In this document: one piece after another, positions 8,040 to 16,137 of the stretch | Numbering within the stretch: position 1 is the stretch's first letter | Layout: each line of letters begins with the position of its first letter | Source of the DNA: Deltaproteobacteria bacterium | GTDB lineage: Bacteria; Desulfobacterota; Syntrophia; Syntrophales; Smithellaceae | Length of the DNA stretch: 22,356 bases | Direction: 5' to 3' | Assembly (NCBI GenBank): GCA_019136325.1 | Contig: JAGVUJ010000003.1 | Coordinates: forward strand, 1 to 22,356 | Translations under genes and position numbers: made by a program | Notes under the pieces: model-generated | The model's input: only the letters and a program-made list of their open reading frames with translations | What the model was told of the DNA's origin: nothing | Databases searched by the model: none

Positions 8040-8678
8040 TTACTCCCTGGCATAGCCTACCGTCTGCGCTAAAGTAATTTTCTGATGGCCGCCGATTTTC
8101 ATCGTTTTGGCCAGCGCCTCCTTGTCTATAGAACCCCGCACAACGGTACCCAAACCTTCCGAAGCGCAGAACAGATAGACATTCTGACTGATGAAGCCCG
8201 TGTCGGTCGCGGCATAAAAATCTTTCTCATCATTGGAAATATCACCCATTTTTTTGAAATCGGCCACGTAAATCAGCGTCACCGGAGCCTGGGCGACAAA
8301 GGACTGTTTACCGGTCAGGGCGCGTATATCCTGACTGAGAACGGGTTTTAAGGCGTGTCCCTTCGCATCATACAAATAAAGTCCGTCGGCAGTCGCGACA
8401 TAAACATCGATCTGCTGCCGGTTCATCGCCGAGGGGGCGGTGCGTTTTCCCGCCGCCGGACGATTGATGCCGCAGGCCGCCCATAGCATATTCGATAAAA
8501 CATTGACCGGCACTTTTTTAGCATCAAATGAACGCTCGGATCTTCTTTCCTTCAACGCCTGCATCAGCGGTTTGCCGCCATCGGTTTGAGGCGTCGGGAG
8601 TTTGATAACGTCCGCAGCCATGCTCAACGAAAACGAAAAAATCAAAATGACCATGACGGTGAATGTTTTGTTAATCAT
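8040..8678 (-). CDS. exported nitroreductase-fold protein (SagB/ThcOx-like)
   Basis: A 212-aa protein with a clear signal peptide (residues 1-21, INKTFTVMVILIFSFSLSMA, cleavage likely after SMA). The rest is a nitroreductase-like FMN domain: ALKERRSERSF (41-51) where flavin phosphate is bound, AAGKRTAPSAMNRQ (75-88), and GLGTVVRGSID (176-185) near the C-terminus, ending GYARE. The pattern matches the SagB-type oxidoreductase group, which includes azoline-forming dehydrogenases, but no azole-peptide cluster is present. Export of a flavin enzyme is unusual and implies FMN loading in the periplasm or Tat-independent folding. AAGGAG lies 7 nt before the ATG. It follows the acyl-CoA synthetase by 84 nt on the same strand and may be cotranscribed. 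Confidence 0.83.
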   Translation of the reverse strand: MINKTFTVMVILIFSFSLSMAADVIKLPTPQTDGGKPLMQALKERRSERSFDAKKVPVNVLSNMLWAACGINRPAAGKRTAPSAMNRQQIDVYVATADGLYLYDAKGHALKPVLSQDIRALTGKQSFVAQAPVTLIYVADFKKMGDISNDEKDFYAATDTGFISQNVYLFCASEGLGTVVRGSIDKEALAKTMKIGGHQKITLAQTVGYARE

Positions 8679-8762
8679 CTTTATTCTCCTTTCAGAAATG
8701 TCTTTGTCAAATGCTTCATCATCCCATATCCGCGAGCAGGAACGCCGCCGGAATCGGCTTTA

Positions 8763-10607
8763 TCAGGAAATCAAAATGGTCTCGCGTCCGTTTGTCCTGA
8801 AAACTTCTCTGAGTTTATTGAACTCTTCAGGCGTCAGCCGGCGATAAGTATTGTCGCCACGCCGCCGGAAGTAAATCTGCATGTTGGGATTGTTTTCAAT
8901 ATTGAAGTGCTCGCGCTTGAAAGGCCGCACCATAATTTTCTGGGTATCGGTAACGGTAAACTTGTCAACGACGCGTATATAATCCGGCATCCATTTGGGA
9001 TCCATTCCGCCTTCTTTCTGCTGCTTCATAAACCACTGATAAACGTCATCGGGATTGAAAGCGGATCCATCTTTCAATTGAACCGTTATCATCACTTTTT
9101 CATCGGAGACCTCGCAGGGTGCGCCATAAGCAATGGCGCAATCCACACAGGGTACCTTTTGCGCGAAATCCAGAACGTTTTCCGCGGAAAAATTCTCCCC
9201 GTCCTTGCGGATCCAGTCGTCCGTTCTGCCGTTAAAAAACATATAACGTTTGCCGTTGATGATTCTGATGTGGCCCAGGTCGCCGGAATGATACCAGCCG
9301 TCGCGAAACTTCTGATGCGTCGCCTTGGTATTGCCGAAATATCCTTCGAACCGGAGATTGTTATCGCCGATTTTGCGGCAGATTTCGCCCACCGCCTTGT
9401 CATAATTCACCAGTGCGCCGTTGGCATCCAAGATGCCTGCCTCGCATTCCTTGCCTTCTTCATTCAATATGCGGATGGAAGCATCGACACGCCCCACCGA
9501 ATCCACCGGATCGCCCGGACGATTGGCGGTGGTGATTACGGCTTCGGTTGATCCGTAGATTTCATAAATGTGTTCCATCCCCAGATAGCGTTTGAGCTTG
9601 ACACGATCGGTAACCGTTGCACCGTTGCCGTAAGCCTTGCGGAATTTATTTTGCGGGTGCTTCGCCAAAGCCGCCTCGACGGCGTCACCGCTGCCGTATT
9701 TACGTTCGAGCGCGTCAATGATGTAATGCAGCGGTTGCCCGACGTAGTTAAGGAAACTCACGCCATAGTTGAGCATGTCTTCTTCGAAGGCGCTGGCGGA
9801 AAAACGCCGTTTCAAAACAAAACTTCCGCCGACAATCATTTGCGGAAGAATCCCGATATACCAGGCATTAGAATGAAACAGAGGCATGGAAATGTATCCC
9901 CGATCATTTTTATTAAGATGGACGGCAGACTGGACGACAAATCCGGCGCCTACCAGTTTGATATGTGTGCAGGGAACACCCTTGGGCAGGCCGGACGTAC
10001 CGGAGGTGTAAATGACAATCACCGGGCTGAAATTATCCACTTTCACCCGATAGTTTCGGGGAACATCAATCTTCTGAGCCTGATCAACCGCCTCCGCCAG
10101 AGGATGAAACCCTGTCGCGGCAAAAACCTTCTTATCCCCTGCAAAATAGACATTTTCCGGACCCATCACCTGTACGCTGTTGATAATGGATTCGACTTCC
10201 TTCAGAGTGCTTTCGTTGATAATCAGAAAGGAAATTTGCGCCTGATCCATCACCTTGGCCAGCGTGTCACCGCGGAATCCGGAATTGATGGCAAATAAAA
10301 TGGAATTGCTCAAACCCGCACCGAAAGAAGCAAAAAGAAATTCGGGATTGTTGTCCATATAAACGCCGAAAGCAAGCCGCTGATTCTTATTCAGTTTGCC
10401 GCTATCCACCAGCTTTTTCCGCTGGCTTAAGAAAAATTTGGCGTAACGCTGAGACTGTCGATAGACGTCTTCATAGGTGTATTCGCGATCTTCAAAAATG
10501 AAGAAAACCCTGTTTCGCCGAAACCAGAATCCGTGCATGATAAGCTTGATCATGGAGCTGAAATTCACAAAACCGAGATACTTCTGTATAATTTTTTTAA
10601 GATTCAT
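8763..10607 (-). CDS. AMP-forming long/very-long-chain acyl-CoA synthetase (FATP-like)
   Basis: A 614-aa adenylate-forming ligase that activates a fatty acid to acyl-AMP and then acyl-CoA. The P-loop YTSGTSGLPKG is at 200-210, YGSTEA at 351-356, SGDLG at 441-445, the hinge region FFNGRTDDWIRKDGEN at 457-472 and the probable catalytic lysine K557 in TDTQKIMVRPFK. The N-terminal architecture (FIFEDREYTYEDV, GVYMDNNPEFLFASFGAG) and motifs such as EGYFGN resemble the SLC27/FATP-type very-long-chain synthetases more than FadD. There is no signal peptide, though the hydrophobic N-terminal helix may associate with membrane. The gene starts 49 nt after the antiporter stop on the same strand. A GAGG element lies about 4 nt before the ATG. 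Confidence 0.92.
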   Translation of the reverse strand: MNLKKIIQKYLGFVNFSSMIKLIMHGFWFRRNRVFFIFEDREYTYEDVYRQSQRYAKFFLSQRKKLVDSGKLNKNQRLAFGVYMDNNPEFLFASFGAGLSNSILFAINSGFRGDTLAKVMDQAQISFLIINESTLKEVESIINSVQVMGPENVYFAGDKKVFAATGFHPLAEAVDQAQKIDVPRNYRVKVDNFSPVIVIYTSGTSGLPKGVPCTHIKLVGAGFVVQSAVHLNKNDRGYISMPLFHSNAWYIGILPQMIVGGSFVLKRRFSASAFEEDMLNYGVSFLNYVGQPLHYIIDALERKYGSGDAVEAALAKHPQNKFRKAYGNGATVTDRVKLKRYLGMEHIYEIYGSTEAVITTANRPGDPVDSVGRVDASIRILNEEGKECEAGILDANGALVNYDKAVGEICRKIGDNNLRFEGYFGNTKATHQKFRDGWYHSGDLGHIRIINGKRYMFFNGRTDDWIRKDGENFSAENVLDFAQKVPCVDCAIAYGAPCEVSDEKVMITVQLKDGSAFNPDDVYQWFMKQQKEGGMDPKWMPDYIRVVDKFTVTDTQKIMVRPFKREHFNIENNPNMQIYFRRRGDNTYRRLTPEEFNKLREVFRTNGRETILIS

Positions 10608-10656
10608 TGCCCTCTTCGACTCCTTTCGCGAATAGTAATTTTAATGCCGGATCAGA

Positions 10657-12339
10657 TCATACGCATAACGTTTTATTCAGTTCCTGACGAGCGTCTTCCG
10701 TAAGCGTTTTTAACTGTTCCGCCGGCACGCCCAGATTTAACAGGGTCTGGCTGACCATTTCGATGCTTGCCTCAAATTCCGGTTGCACGACATAGGTCAC
10801 CCCTTTCGAATAAAGGACCTTCATCTGCTCCACGCCTTCCGCGCGGGCAATGATATGGATATCGGGCTTAATTCTCTTGGCGTGATCAATAATGCCCAGT
10901 GATATCACGGCAACAGGCGTTGTAATCAGCAGCAGCTTCGCTTTTTTCAGCTCAGCCGCATCGAGGATGATTCCCCGGCCCGCATCGCCGAAAATGATCG
11001 GGAAACCACAACCTTTTATTTCTTCTACTCGGCGGGAATTATATTCCAGAATCACATACGGAATGCCCATCTTCTGTAAAACATTAGCCACGGAAATGCC
11101 TACACGTCCTCCGCCGGCAATGATAATATGATTTTTCAACCCTTTCTTGGGGAAATGAATGGGTTCCAGTTTCAGCGGTTTCATCCAGCGGCGCGCCCAG
11201 GTGTAAAGCGGAGCGGTAAGTCCGGAAAAGAAAGGCGTCAACAGCATGGTCACAATGGTCATGGTCAGCACCAGCGTGTAGAATTCCGACGTAATGGATT
11301 GGGTAGTCAGACCGACTCTGCCGAGAATAAACGAAAATTCACCAACCTGGGAAAGACCCAAACCCATCGCCAACGGGATCACGTTATGATAGCCGAAAGC
11401 TTTGCTGAGCACCATAAAAATCAGAGCCTTTCCCAGCATGACAAAGACGACCAGGAGCATGACCGTCTCCCAGTTGGCCAACAGAAAACGGATATCCAGC
11501 AGCATCCCGATGGACGTAAAAAACAGAAGGCTGAAAACGTCACGCAACGGAATGATGTCGCTAAGCGCCTGATAGCCGTAATCGGATTCGCTCAAAAGCA
11601 TGCCGGCCACAAAAGCGCCGAATGCGAAGGAAAGACCGAAAATGTAAGTCCCGTATCCGATGCCCAGTCCGATGGCCGTTGTGGCAATCAGAAAAAGCTC
11701 CCGCGAATTCCAGTTGGCAATTTGCCTCATCAGACCGGGGACGATTTTCGTTCCAACAAGTATGATGGCCAGAAGGAATATGGCCGCTTTCACCGCCGCC
11801 ACAAAAAGAATGGAAACCCCCGCTTCGATATTAGTTAACTGCGGCAGAATGATCAGCATCGGCACGACGGCCAGATCCTGAATAATCAGCACACCGATCA
11901 TTACCCGGCTGGACAACGTGCCCATCATCGCCTGCTTCTCCAGGGTTTTGATGATGACCATTGTGCTCGATAAAGAAATCAGCGCGCCAAACCAGACCGA
12001 TGACGTCCACGACCAGCCGAGCAACTGTCCAATGCCGAAACCGTAGATGATGGTTAAAATAATCTGAACGGGCGTGCCGAAAAGGGCAATGGCTCGAACC
12101 GGTTTTAACTGCCGTAAAGAAAACTCCAGCCCCAGTGCGAAAAGCAACAGCGCGATGCCGATTTCAGCCAGTTTTTCAATATTATGAATGTCGGATATGC
12201 TGACGCCGCCTGTATAGGGACCGATTAAAACGCCGGCAAGAATGTATCCCAGAATCAAAGGCTGTTTAAACGCCTGAGCAATCAAACCGCCCAGCAACGC
12301 GGCCATCACGATAATGACTATGTCTCCGGCAAGTCCCAT
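10657..12339 (-). CDS. KefB-type monovalent cation:proton antiporter (CPA2) with C-terminal RCK domain
   Basis: A 560-aa inner-membrane protein. Residues 1-380 give about 12-13 hydrophobic segments of the Na+/H+ exchanger fold, including [11 protein letters not shown] (64-74) and [11 protein letters not shown] (150-160), whose Asp155 is at the usual ion-binding position. Residues 401-520 form a TrkA-N/RCK nucleotide-binding domain with [11 protein letters not shown] (GxGxxG at 409-414) and an acidic strand end at E432 (VILEYN). Such proteins exchange K+ or Na+ for H+ and are gated by NAD(H) or electrophile adducts. The TrkA-C extension is absent. The exact ion is not deducible, so no Kef letter is assigned. 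It may head a minus-strand unit with the acyl-CoA synthetase 49 nt downstream. Confidence 0.92.
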   Translation of the reverse strand: MGLAGDIVIIVMAALLGGLIAQAFKQPLILGYILAGVLIGPYTGGVSISDIHNIEKLAEIGIALLLFALGLEFSLRQLKPVRAIALFGTPVQIILTIIYGFGIGQLLGWSWTSSVWFGALISLSSTMVIIKTLEKQAMMGTLSSRVMIGVLIIQDLAVVPMLIILPQLTNIEAGVSILFVAAVKAAIFLLAIILVGTKIVPGLMRQIANWNSRELFLIATTAIGLGIGYGTYIFGLSFAFGAFVAGMLLSESDYGYQALSDIIPLRDVFSLLFFTSIGMLLDIRFLLANWETVMLLVVFVMLGKALIFMVLSKAFGYHNVIPLAMGLGLSQVGEFSFILGRVGLTTQSITSEFYTLVLTMTIVTMLLTPFFSGLTAPLYTWARRWMKPLKLEPIHFPKKGLKNHIIIAGGGRVGISVANVLQKMGIPYVILEYNSRRVEEIKGCGFPIIFGDAGRGIILDAAELKKAKLLLITTPVAVISLGIIDHAKRIKPDIHIIARAEGVEQMKVLYSKGVTYVVQPEFEASIEMVSQTLLNLGVPAEQLKTLTEDARQELNKTLCV

Positions 12340-12714
12340 AAAATCAATTTATCCCGATCGACGTTAAACAGCGAAATTTTCTTCGACACATTTGTCTTGT
12401 TTTGTTTCAGACCGGACAGCCTGAATTTCATCAAATGATTAATGATTCTACAGGACATCCATCATGACGGGACAAAGTATAGGGAGAACATGTTTTCATG
12501 TCAACGAAATATTCATGCGGCTGATTCTCGCCTGAAGAGAATCCTCAGGGCAATGCATGAATCACCAACAGTATCGGATACCGCGGACGCTTCATGATTG
12601 GCGGAAGCGGCACATTTCCTTTTAAAACCGTCGAACGTGCCGATGCTTTATATTCATTGATTGACCGGACTCCACGGCAGCCGCGTCTTCCAGCAACCGG
12701 TGGATCAAAGGATT
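12340..12714. other. intergenic region between the SDR 3' end and the antiporter 5' end
   Basis: 375 bases without a supportable gene. It must contain the antiporter promoter on the minus strand, but no strong -35/-10 pair was found (a TTGTCC with TGTAGA 17 bp on is weak). Two possible hairpins occur: GATTCTC/GAGAATC (12523-12543, 7-nt loop) and CGGCAC/GTGCCG (12608-12642, 23-nt loop). Neither has a T-run. Confidence 0.5.
12523..12543. repeat. inverted repeat, 7-bp arms with 7-nt loop
   Basis: GATTCTC and GAGAATC are perfect reverse complements. It lies in the gap upstream of the antiporter gene. Operator or chance; not a terminator. Confidence 0.35.
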
Positions 12715-13578
12715 TTATCCGACTGTGTTCAATACTTTTAACAATTTTACGAGATGTTTGTCAAAAAAGCCTGTTTTATAGACCATGCCAAACACTTTAA
12801 AGTAGAGTTCCGGAGCAAAACGCTTCATACGCCATATATTCCGGCCGTCTTTCTGGGTAATCACGTAGAAGCGGTTTTTTTCGATCGATTCAATCGTATG
12901 ACGCGCCACTTTTTCCGATGTGACTGTCGCATGCCCGAAGAAGGTATCGGCAAGTTTCCGCTGACGCTCGTCCGGCGAGGAAAACTGATCCATCAAATTC
13001 GTCTTGAAGAATGTGGGACAAACGACAGAAACGCCGATGTTGCTGGCGGCAAGCTCGATTCTCAGCGTTTCCGTCAGCGATATCGCCGCAGCCTTGGTTG
13101 CGTTGTAGCTGGCCATTTCCGGCAGTGACGCAATGCCGGCGTTTGACGCCACGTTGACGATATATCCCGATTTCCTCTCCTTGAAATACGGGATGAACGA
13201 CCGGCATCCGTGAATAATGCTATTGGTGTTGAGTCCGATAATCCAGTCCCATTTTTCCAGAGGAATCTTTTCAAACCATCCGGCCGAAGCCACGCCGGCA
13301 TTATTAATCAAAATATCCACGCCCTGCCATTCCTGCAGCAATTTTTTCAGCACATTGTCCAAATCTTCAGGCTTGGTGACGTCACAGTGTATCGTTATGG
13401 CGGTTCCACCCGCCTTACACGCCATGACAGCCGTCTCTTTGGCCCGCTCATCGTTGATCTCGGCAATGGCGATTCTCCATTTTTTCCGCGCAAACTCGAG
13501 CGCCAGCGCCCGCCCCAGACCGCTGCCCGCACCGGTAATCACGACTCTCTTGTCGGGAAATTTCTTATTCAGATCCAT
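12715..13578 (-). CDS. short-chain dehydrogenase/reductase
   Basis: A 287-aa classical SDR. The Rossmann motif TGAGSGLG is at 15-22, CDVT at 65-68, NNAG at 92-95, and the catalytic set S145, Y158 and K162 is in VNVASNAG and YNATK. The N-terminal strand end AEIND (39-43) has an acidic residue where NADH-preferring SDRs carry Asp/Glu, suggesting NAD(H), by inference. The C-terminal extension (about 230-287, basic and aromatic) resembles SDRs linked to acyl or lipid substrates. It follows the thiolase by 87 nt on the same strand with AGAGG 7 nt before the ATG. A role as 3-hydroxyacyl-CoA dehydrogenase-like reductase in an acyl-CoA pathway is likely but not shown. Confidence 0.9.
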   Translation of the reverse strand: MDLNKKFPDKRVVITGAGSGLGRALALEFARKKWRIAIAEINDERAKETAVMACKAGGTAITIHCDVTKPEDLDNVLKKLLQEWQGVDILINNAGVASAGWFEKIPLEKWDWIIGLNTNSIIHGCRSFIPYFKERKSGYIVNVASNAGIASLPEMASYNATKAAAISLTETLRIELAASNIGVSVVCPTFFKTNLMDQFSSPDERQRKLADTFFGHATVTSEKVARHTIESIEKNRFYVITQKDGRNIWRMKRFAPELYFKVFGMVYKTGFFDKHLVKLLKVLNTVG

Positions 13579-13665
13579 CTATATGCCTCTTAAGAATTTT
13601 TAATTTCCGGAGATTCAGACTTCTGTATCAATGACGCTTTGCGATATGGCAGATTCCGTCGGCGG

Positions 13666-15081
13666 TTAAAACTTCGATGACGTTGACGGAGCCTCCAGGA
13701 TGTGGATACACATCGCCGCCTCTTCCTGTCCCAACGCTCCGCCGCCGTTTTCGGCAATGGCAATTTTAGCCCCCTGAATCTGCCGGGAACCCGCGTTGCC
13801 GCGAAGCTGAGTGACGAGTTCGTGAATCTGCGCCAGTCCCGATGCGCCGATGGGATGACCGCGCGATTCCAGACCGCCGCTGATATTAATGGGAATCTTG
13901 CCGCCGAGTTTTGTTGCGCCGCTTTCAGCAAAAATTCCGCCTTCACCTTCTTTGCAGAAACCCAAAGCTTCCGACTGATGGAGTTCGCCGTAAGCTGTCG
14001 CGTCATGCACTTCGGCAAAATGCATATCCTGAGGACCAAGCCCCGCTTTCTCATATGCGATCTTGCTTAATCGTTCCCCGATATCGACATCATCGAAAGA
14101 ACGCTCGCGACCTGAGCCGAGCACAGAAGCGCGTATCTTAACCGCCTGCGACAAAAGGCCCCGTTTTTTCACCGTATCGCCGTCGCAAAGAATGGCCGAC
14201 GCTGAACCGTCGCCGATCGGCGCGCACATGGCCCGGGTAAACGGCCAGCTGACCATCCGGTCGGCCAGCACCTCTTCCGGCGATACAAGAAAATTATACT
14301 GTGCGTTTGGGTTGAGAGACGAATGGAAATGATTCTTGGAGGCGATCAGGCCCAACTGCTCGAAGGTGGAGCCGTATTTCTTCATATGCTGGCGAGCCGC
14401 AAAAGCGTAAACATCCATGAAAGGAGAATGATCCCCGCCCATGAGCTTGCGCAGTTTGTTCACCGTGTCGGTTCCCAGATTATCCTTCAGGTGAATGAAA
14501 ACGGTGAACATGTCGTAATATTCGTCCAATTTTTCCTTGATCGTCGGTTTCTTCTTCCGTTTGCCCTTTTCTTTCTTTGCCGCTCCGGCATATTGAGCCA
14601 CGCTTTTCCGCATGTTTTCCTTATCTTCTTCCGTCATGAAGAAGGTGGTCATCGTATCCAGATTTTTCCCAATGTTCTCTACATCCAGACCGCTCAAGAA
14701 ACCGGCAAATATTTTCATTTTATTGGGATGATTGATCTTCTCTGCACCCACCGCCATGGTTATGTCATAAAGACCGCTGGCCACGCCCATCCAGGCATGA
14801 TGAAAGGCTGTGGACCCCCCGGCACAGGCATTTTCCACGTTCGTCATAGGAATCGCTTCTATTCCAATCGGTCTTAAGGCGCACTGGGCCCGGATACAAT
14901 CCTGACTTCTGTAATATCCCCACGCGGAATTGGAAAACCAGAGCGCCTGTATATCTTTTTTTTCAAGACGCGCTTCTTTCAGACAGGGGATAACGGTGTC
15001 GGCAGCAAGATCTTTAATGCTTTTATCAAGATACTTTCCGAACTTAATGGTATGAGCACCAACAACATAGACATCTCTCAT
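13666..15081 (-). CDS. SCP2/SCPx-type thiolase-like protein with lysine-rich insertion
   Basis: A 471-aa thiolase-superfamily protein that would cleave 3-ketoacyl-CoA or condense acyl-CoAs. The nucleophile C86 is in ENACAGGS, the histidine H359 is in VHDAT, and H409 is in RGHPIGASG. A glycine-rich ending ENGGGALGQ (444-452) also fits. SCP2-type thiolases are usually about 390 residues; here about 60-70 extra residues lie between GAEKI (112-116) and the conserved DVYAFAARQHMKKYG (223-237), including the charged stretch KKEKGKRKKK (169-178). The catalytic residues are intact, so it should be active. It is first in a minus-strand unit with the SDR and is divergent from a FadR-like regulator, with an operator over its promoter. 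A GAGG lies 9 nt before the ATG. Confidence 0.9.
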   Translation of the reverse strand: MRDVYVVGAHTIKFGKYLDKSIKDLAADTVIPCLKEARLEKKDIQALWFSNSAWGYYRSQDCIRAQCALRPIGIEAIPMTNVENACAGGSTAFHHAWMGVASGLYDITMAVGAEKINHPNKMKIFAGFLSGLDVENIGKNLDTMTTFFMTEEDKENMRKSVAQYAGAAKKEKGKRKKKPTIKEKLDEYYDMFTVFIHLKDNLGTDTVNKLRKLMGGDHSPFMDVYAFAARQHMKKYGSTFEQLGLIASKNHFHSSLNPNAQYNFLVSPEEVLADRMVSWPFTRAMCAPIGDGSASAILCDGDTVKKRGLLSQAVKIRASVLGSGRERSFDDVDIGERLSKIAYEKAGLGPQDMHFAEVHDATAYGELHQSEALGFCKEGEGGIFAESGATKLGGKIPINISGGLESRGHPIGASGLAQIHELVTQLRGNAGSRQIQGAKIAIAENGGGALGQEEAAMCIHILEAPSTSSKF

Positions 15082-15125
15082 AGTAATGAGCCTCTACTTT
15101 TAAATAGGTATTATCTATTTATAGA

Positions 15126-15140
15126 ATTGGTTAAACCAAT
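15126..15140. promoter_or_regulatory. probable FadR/GntR operator
   Basis: ATTGGTTAAACCAAT is a perfect inverted repeat of 7-bp arms about a central A. It contains TGGTTAAACCA, which fits the FadR-subfamily consensus (T.GT...AC.A). It touches the 3' edge of the thiolase -10 and covers the predicted start point near 15133, so binding should repress the thiolase operon. The adjacent divergent regulator is the obvious ligand-responsive protein. Specific binding is inference. Confidence 0.72.
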
Positions 15141-15168
15141 ATATACATTTTGGTCTTGATTTTGTCAA
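15140..15168 (-). promoter_or_regulatory. sigma-70 promoter of the thiolase-SDR operon
   Basis: On the minus strand TTGACA (15168-15163), an exact 17-bp spacer and TATATA (15145-15140). This gives a leader of about 52 nt to the ATG at 15081. The -10 abuts the palindrome at 15126-15140. Confidence 0.75.
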
Positions 15169-15184
15169 GAAAAAAATACATAAT
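15156..15184 (+). promoter_or_regulatory. candidate promoter of the GntR-family regulator
   Basis: TTGATT (15156-15161), a 17-bp spacer and CATAAT (15179-15184). It overlaps the -35 of the divergent thiolase promoter, so polymerases could compete. TATAGT at 15192-15197 is an alternative -10 without a well-placed -35. Confidence 0.5.
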
Positions 15185-15228
15185 GAATATATATAGTTTA
15201 ATTAATTTCGGGAGGTTGCTAAGACATA

Positions 15229-15993
15229 ATGGCCAATCAGCAAGCACATCAGAAGATTTCCAATTCTCTCATGCGCGACATCTTTTTTCACAAGTTAAAG
15301 GCGGGAGAGAAACTTCCGTCGGAACGAGACCTTTCCGAGTCTATGGACGTGGACAGAACGTCCCTGCGGGTTGCTTTAAAGCAGTTGGAGGTCATGGGAT
15401 TACTGGACATTCGTCCCGGAGACGGCATCTACGTGAAAGATTTTTTAAAACATGCCGGCATTGATTTTCTACGAACGCTTTTTTCGCGCAATGAAGCCCT
15501 TGAAGATGAATTGGCCGCGGACCTGTTTGTCATTGACGAAGTCTGGGAGTGGTGGATCATTATGTTTCCCGAAATGCTGAAGCTGGCCGCTCAGCGCGCT
15601 TCTGCCCGCGACCTCAAGGCATTGTCCGACTTGATGGACAGCGAGCTCCGTCACCTGGACAATCGCGATGTTCTGATCGAACTTTGGCTGGATGAACAGG
15701 ATATCATTGCCAAGGCCGTCAACAATATGGTGTTGATGCTTATTTTCAATTCATCACGACCGCTGCGCCGGAATATGCTCCGGATCTACCATGCCGGTGT
15801 CGGCAGAAAAGATATGGAACAATTTATTGTCAACAAAAAGTCTCTGCTGATGGATTTCCTCATGAATGCCGATAGAACGATGCTCTCAGATGTTGAACAA
15901 TACCGCGAAATCCTGATTGCCCAACGTCAGGTTGCCCGCAGCAGGTTGATTCAGAGCAATCATTCCCCTGGGGAGAAAACGGATCAGGTCTGA
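15229..15993 (+). CDS. FadR-type GntR-family transcriptional regulator
   Basis: A 254-aa protein with an N-terminal winged helix (about 8-73: LMRDIFFHKLKAGEKLPSER, LRVALKQLEVMGLLDIRPGDGIYV), the standard GntR DNA-binding motif. A helical C-terminal domain (about 90-235) resembles FCD/FadR. In it the metal-binding Asp/His set of most FCD proteins is not evident (LWLDEQDIIAKAVNN where DxxFH is common). E. coli FadR likewise lacks that metal and binds long-chain acyl-CoA instead. With a thiolase and SDR divergent from it, an acyl-CoA ligand is the best guess. GGGAGG ends 13 nt before the ATG, a long spacing. It probably represses the thiolase unit through the 15126-15140 palindrome. Confidence 0.88.
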   Translation: MANQQAHQKISNSLMRDIFFHKLKAGEKLPSERDLSESMDVDRTSLRVALKQLEVMGLLDIRPGDGIYVKDFLKHAGIDFLRTLFSRNEALEDELAADLFVIDEVWEWWIIMFPEMLKLAAQRASARDLKALSDLMDSELRHLDNRDVLIELWLDEQDIIAKAVNNMVLMLIFNSSRPLRRNMLRIYHAGVGRKDMEQFIVNKKSLLMDFLMNADRTMLSDVEQYREILIAQRQVARSRLIQSNHSPGEKTDQV

Positions 15994-16069
15994 GCACTAA
16001 TCATATCAAGGCTGTCGCCGCCATTCATTCCCGAAATGAAAAACGGAATAAACACGGGGAAATATCTCT

Positions 16070-16098
16070 TTGACATGAAAAATCATTCTTCATATACT
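16070..16098 (+). promoter_or_regulatory. sigma-70 promoter of glf and the kinase-like gene
   Basis: Consensus TTGACA (16070-16075), a 17-bp spacer and TATACT (16093-16098). The predicted start near 16105 gives a leader of about 33 nt. The block ATTCTTCATATACTTT (16085-16100) recurs exactly in the promoter at 22178-22206. Confidence 0.8.
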
Positions 16099-16137
16099 TT
16101 CTTCGACAGCCGTTGAATTTTCAGAATACGAAAGGAA

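Noticed and set aside
8586..9551. Long open frame (321 codons) on the plus strand
   Set aside because: It is antisense to the acyl-CoA synthetase, which has all its catalytic motifs. No ribosome site or recognisable domain.
12594..12800. Plus-strand open frame of 68 codons crossing into the SDR 3' end
   Set aside because: It overlaps the SDR C-terminus antisense and has no ribosome site or recognisable sequence.
13590..14054. Minus-strand open frame overlapping the thiolase 3' end in another frame
   Set aside because: The thiolase frame is intact through its C-terminal motifs, so this is an arginine-rich shadow and not evidence of a frameshift.
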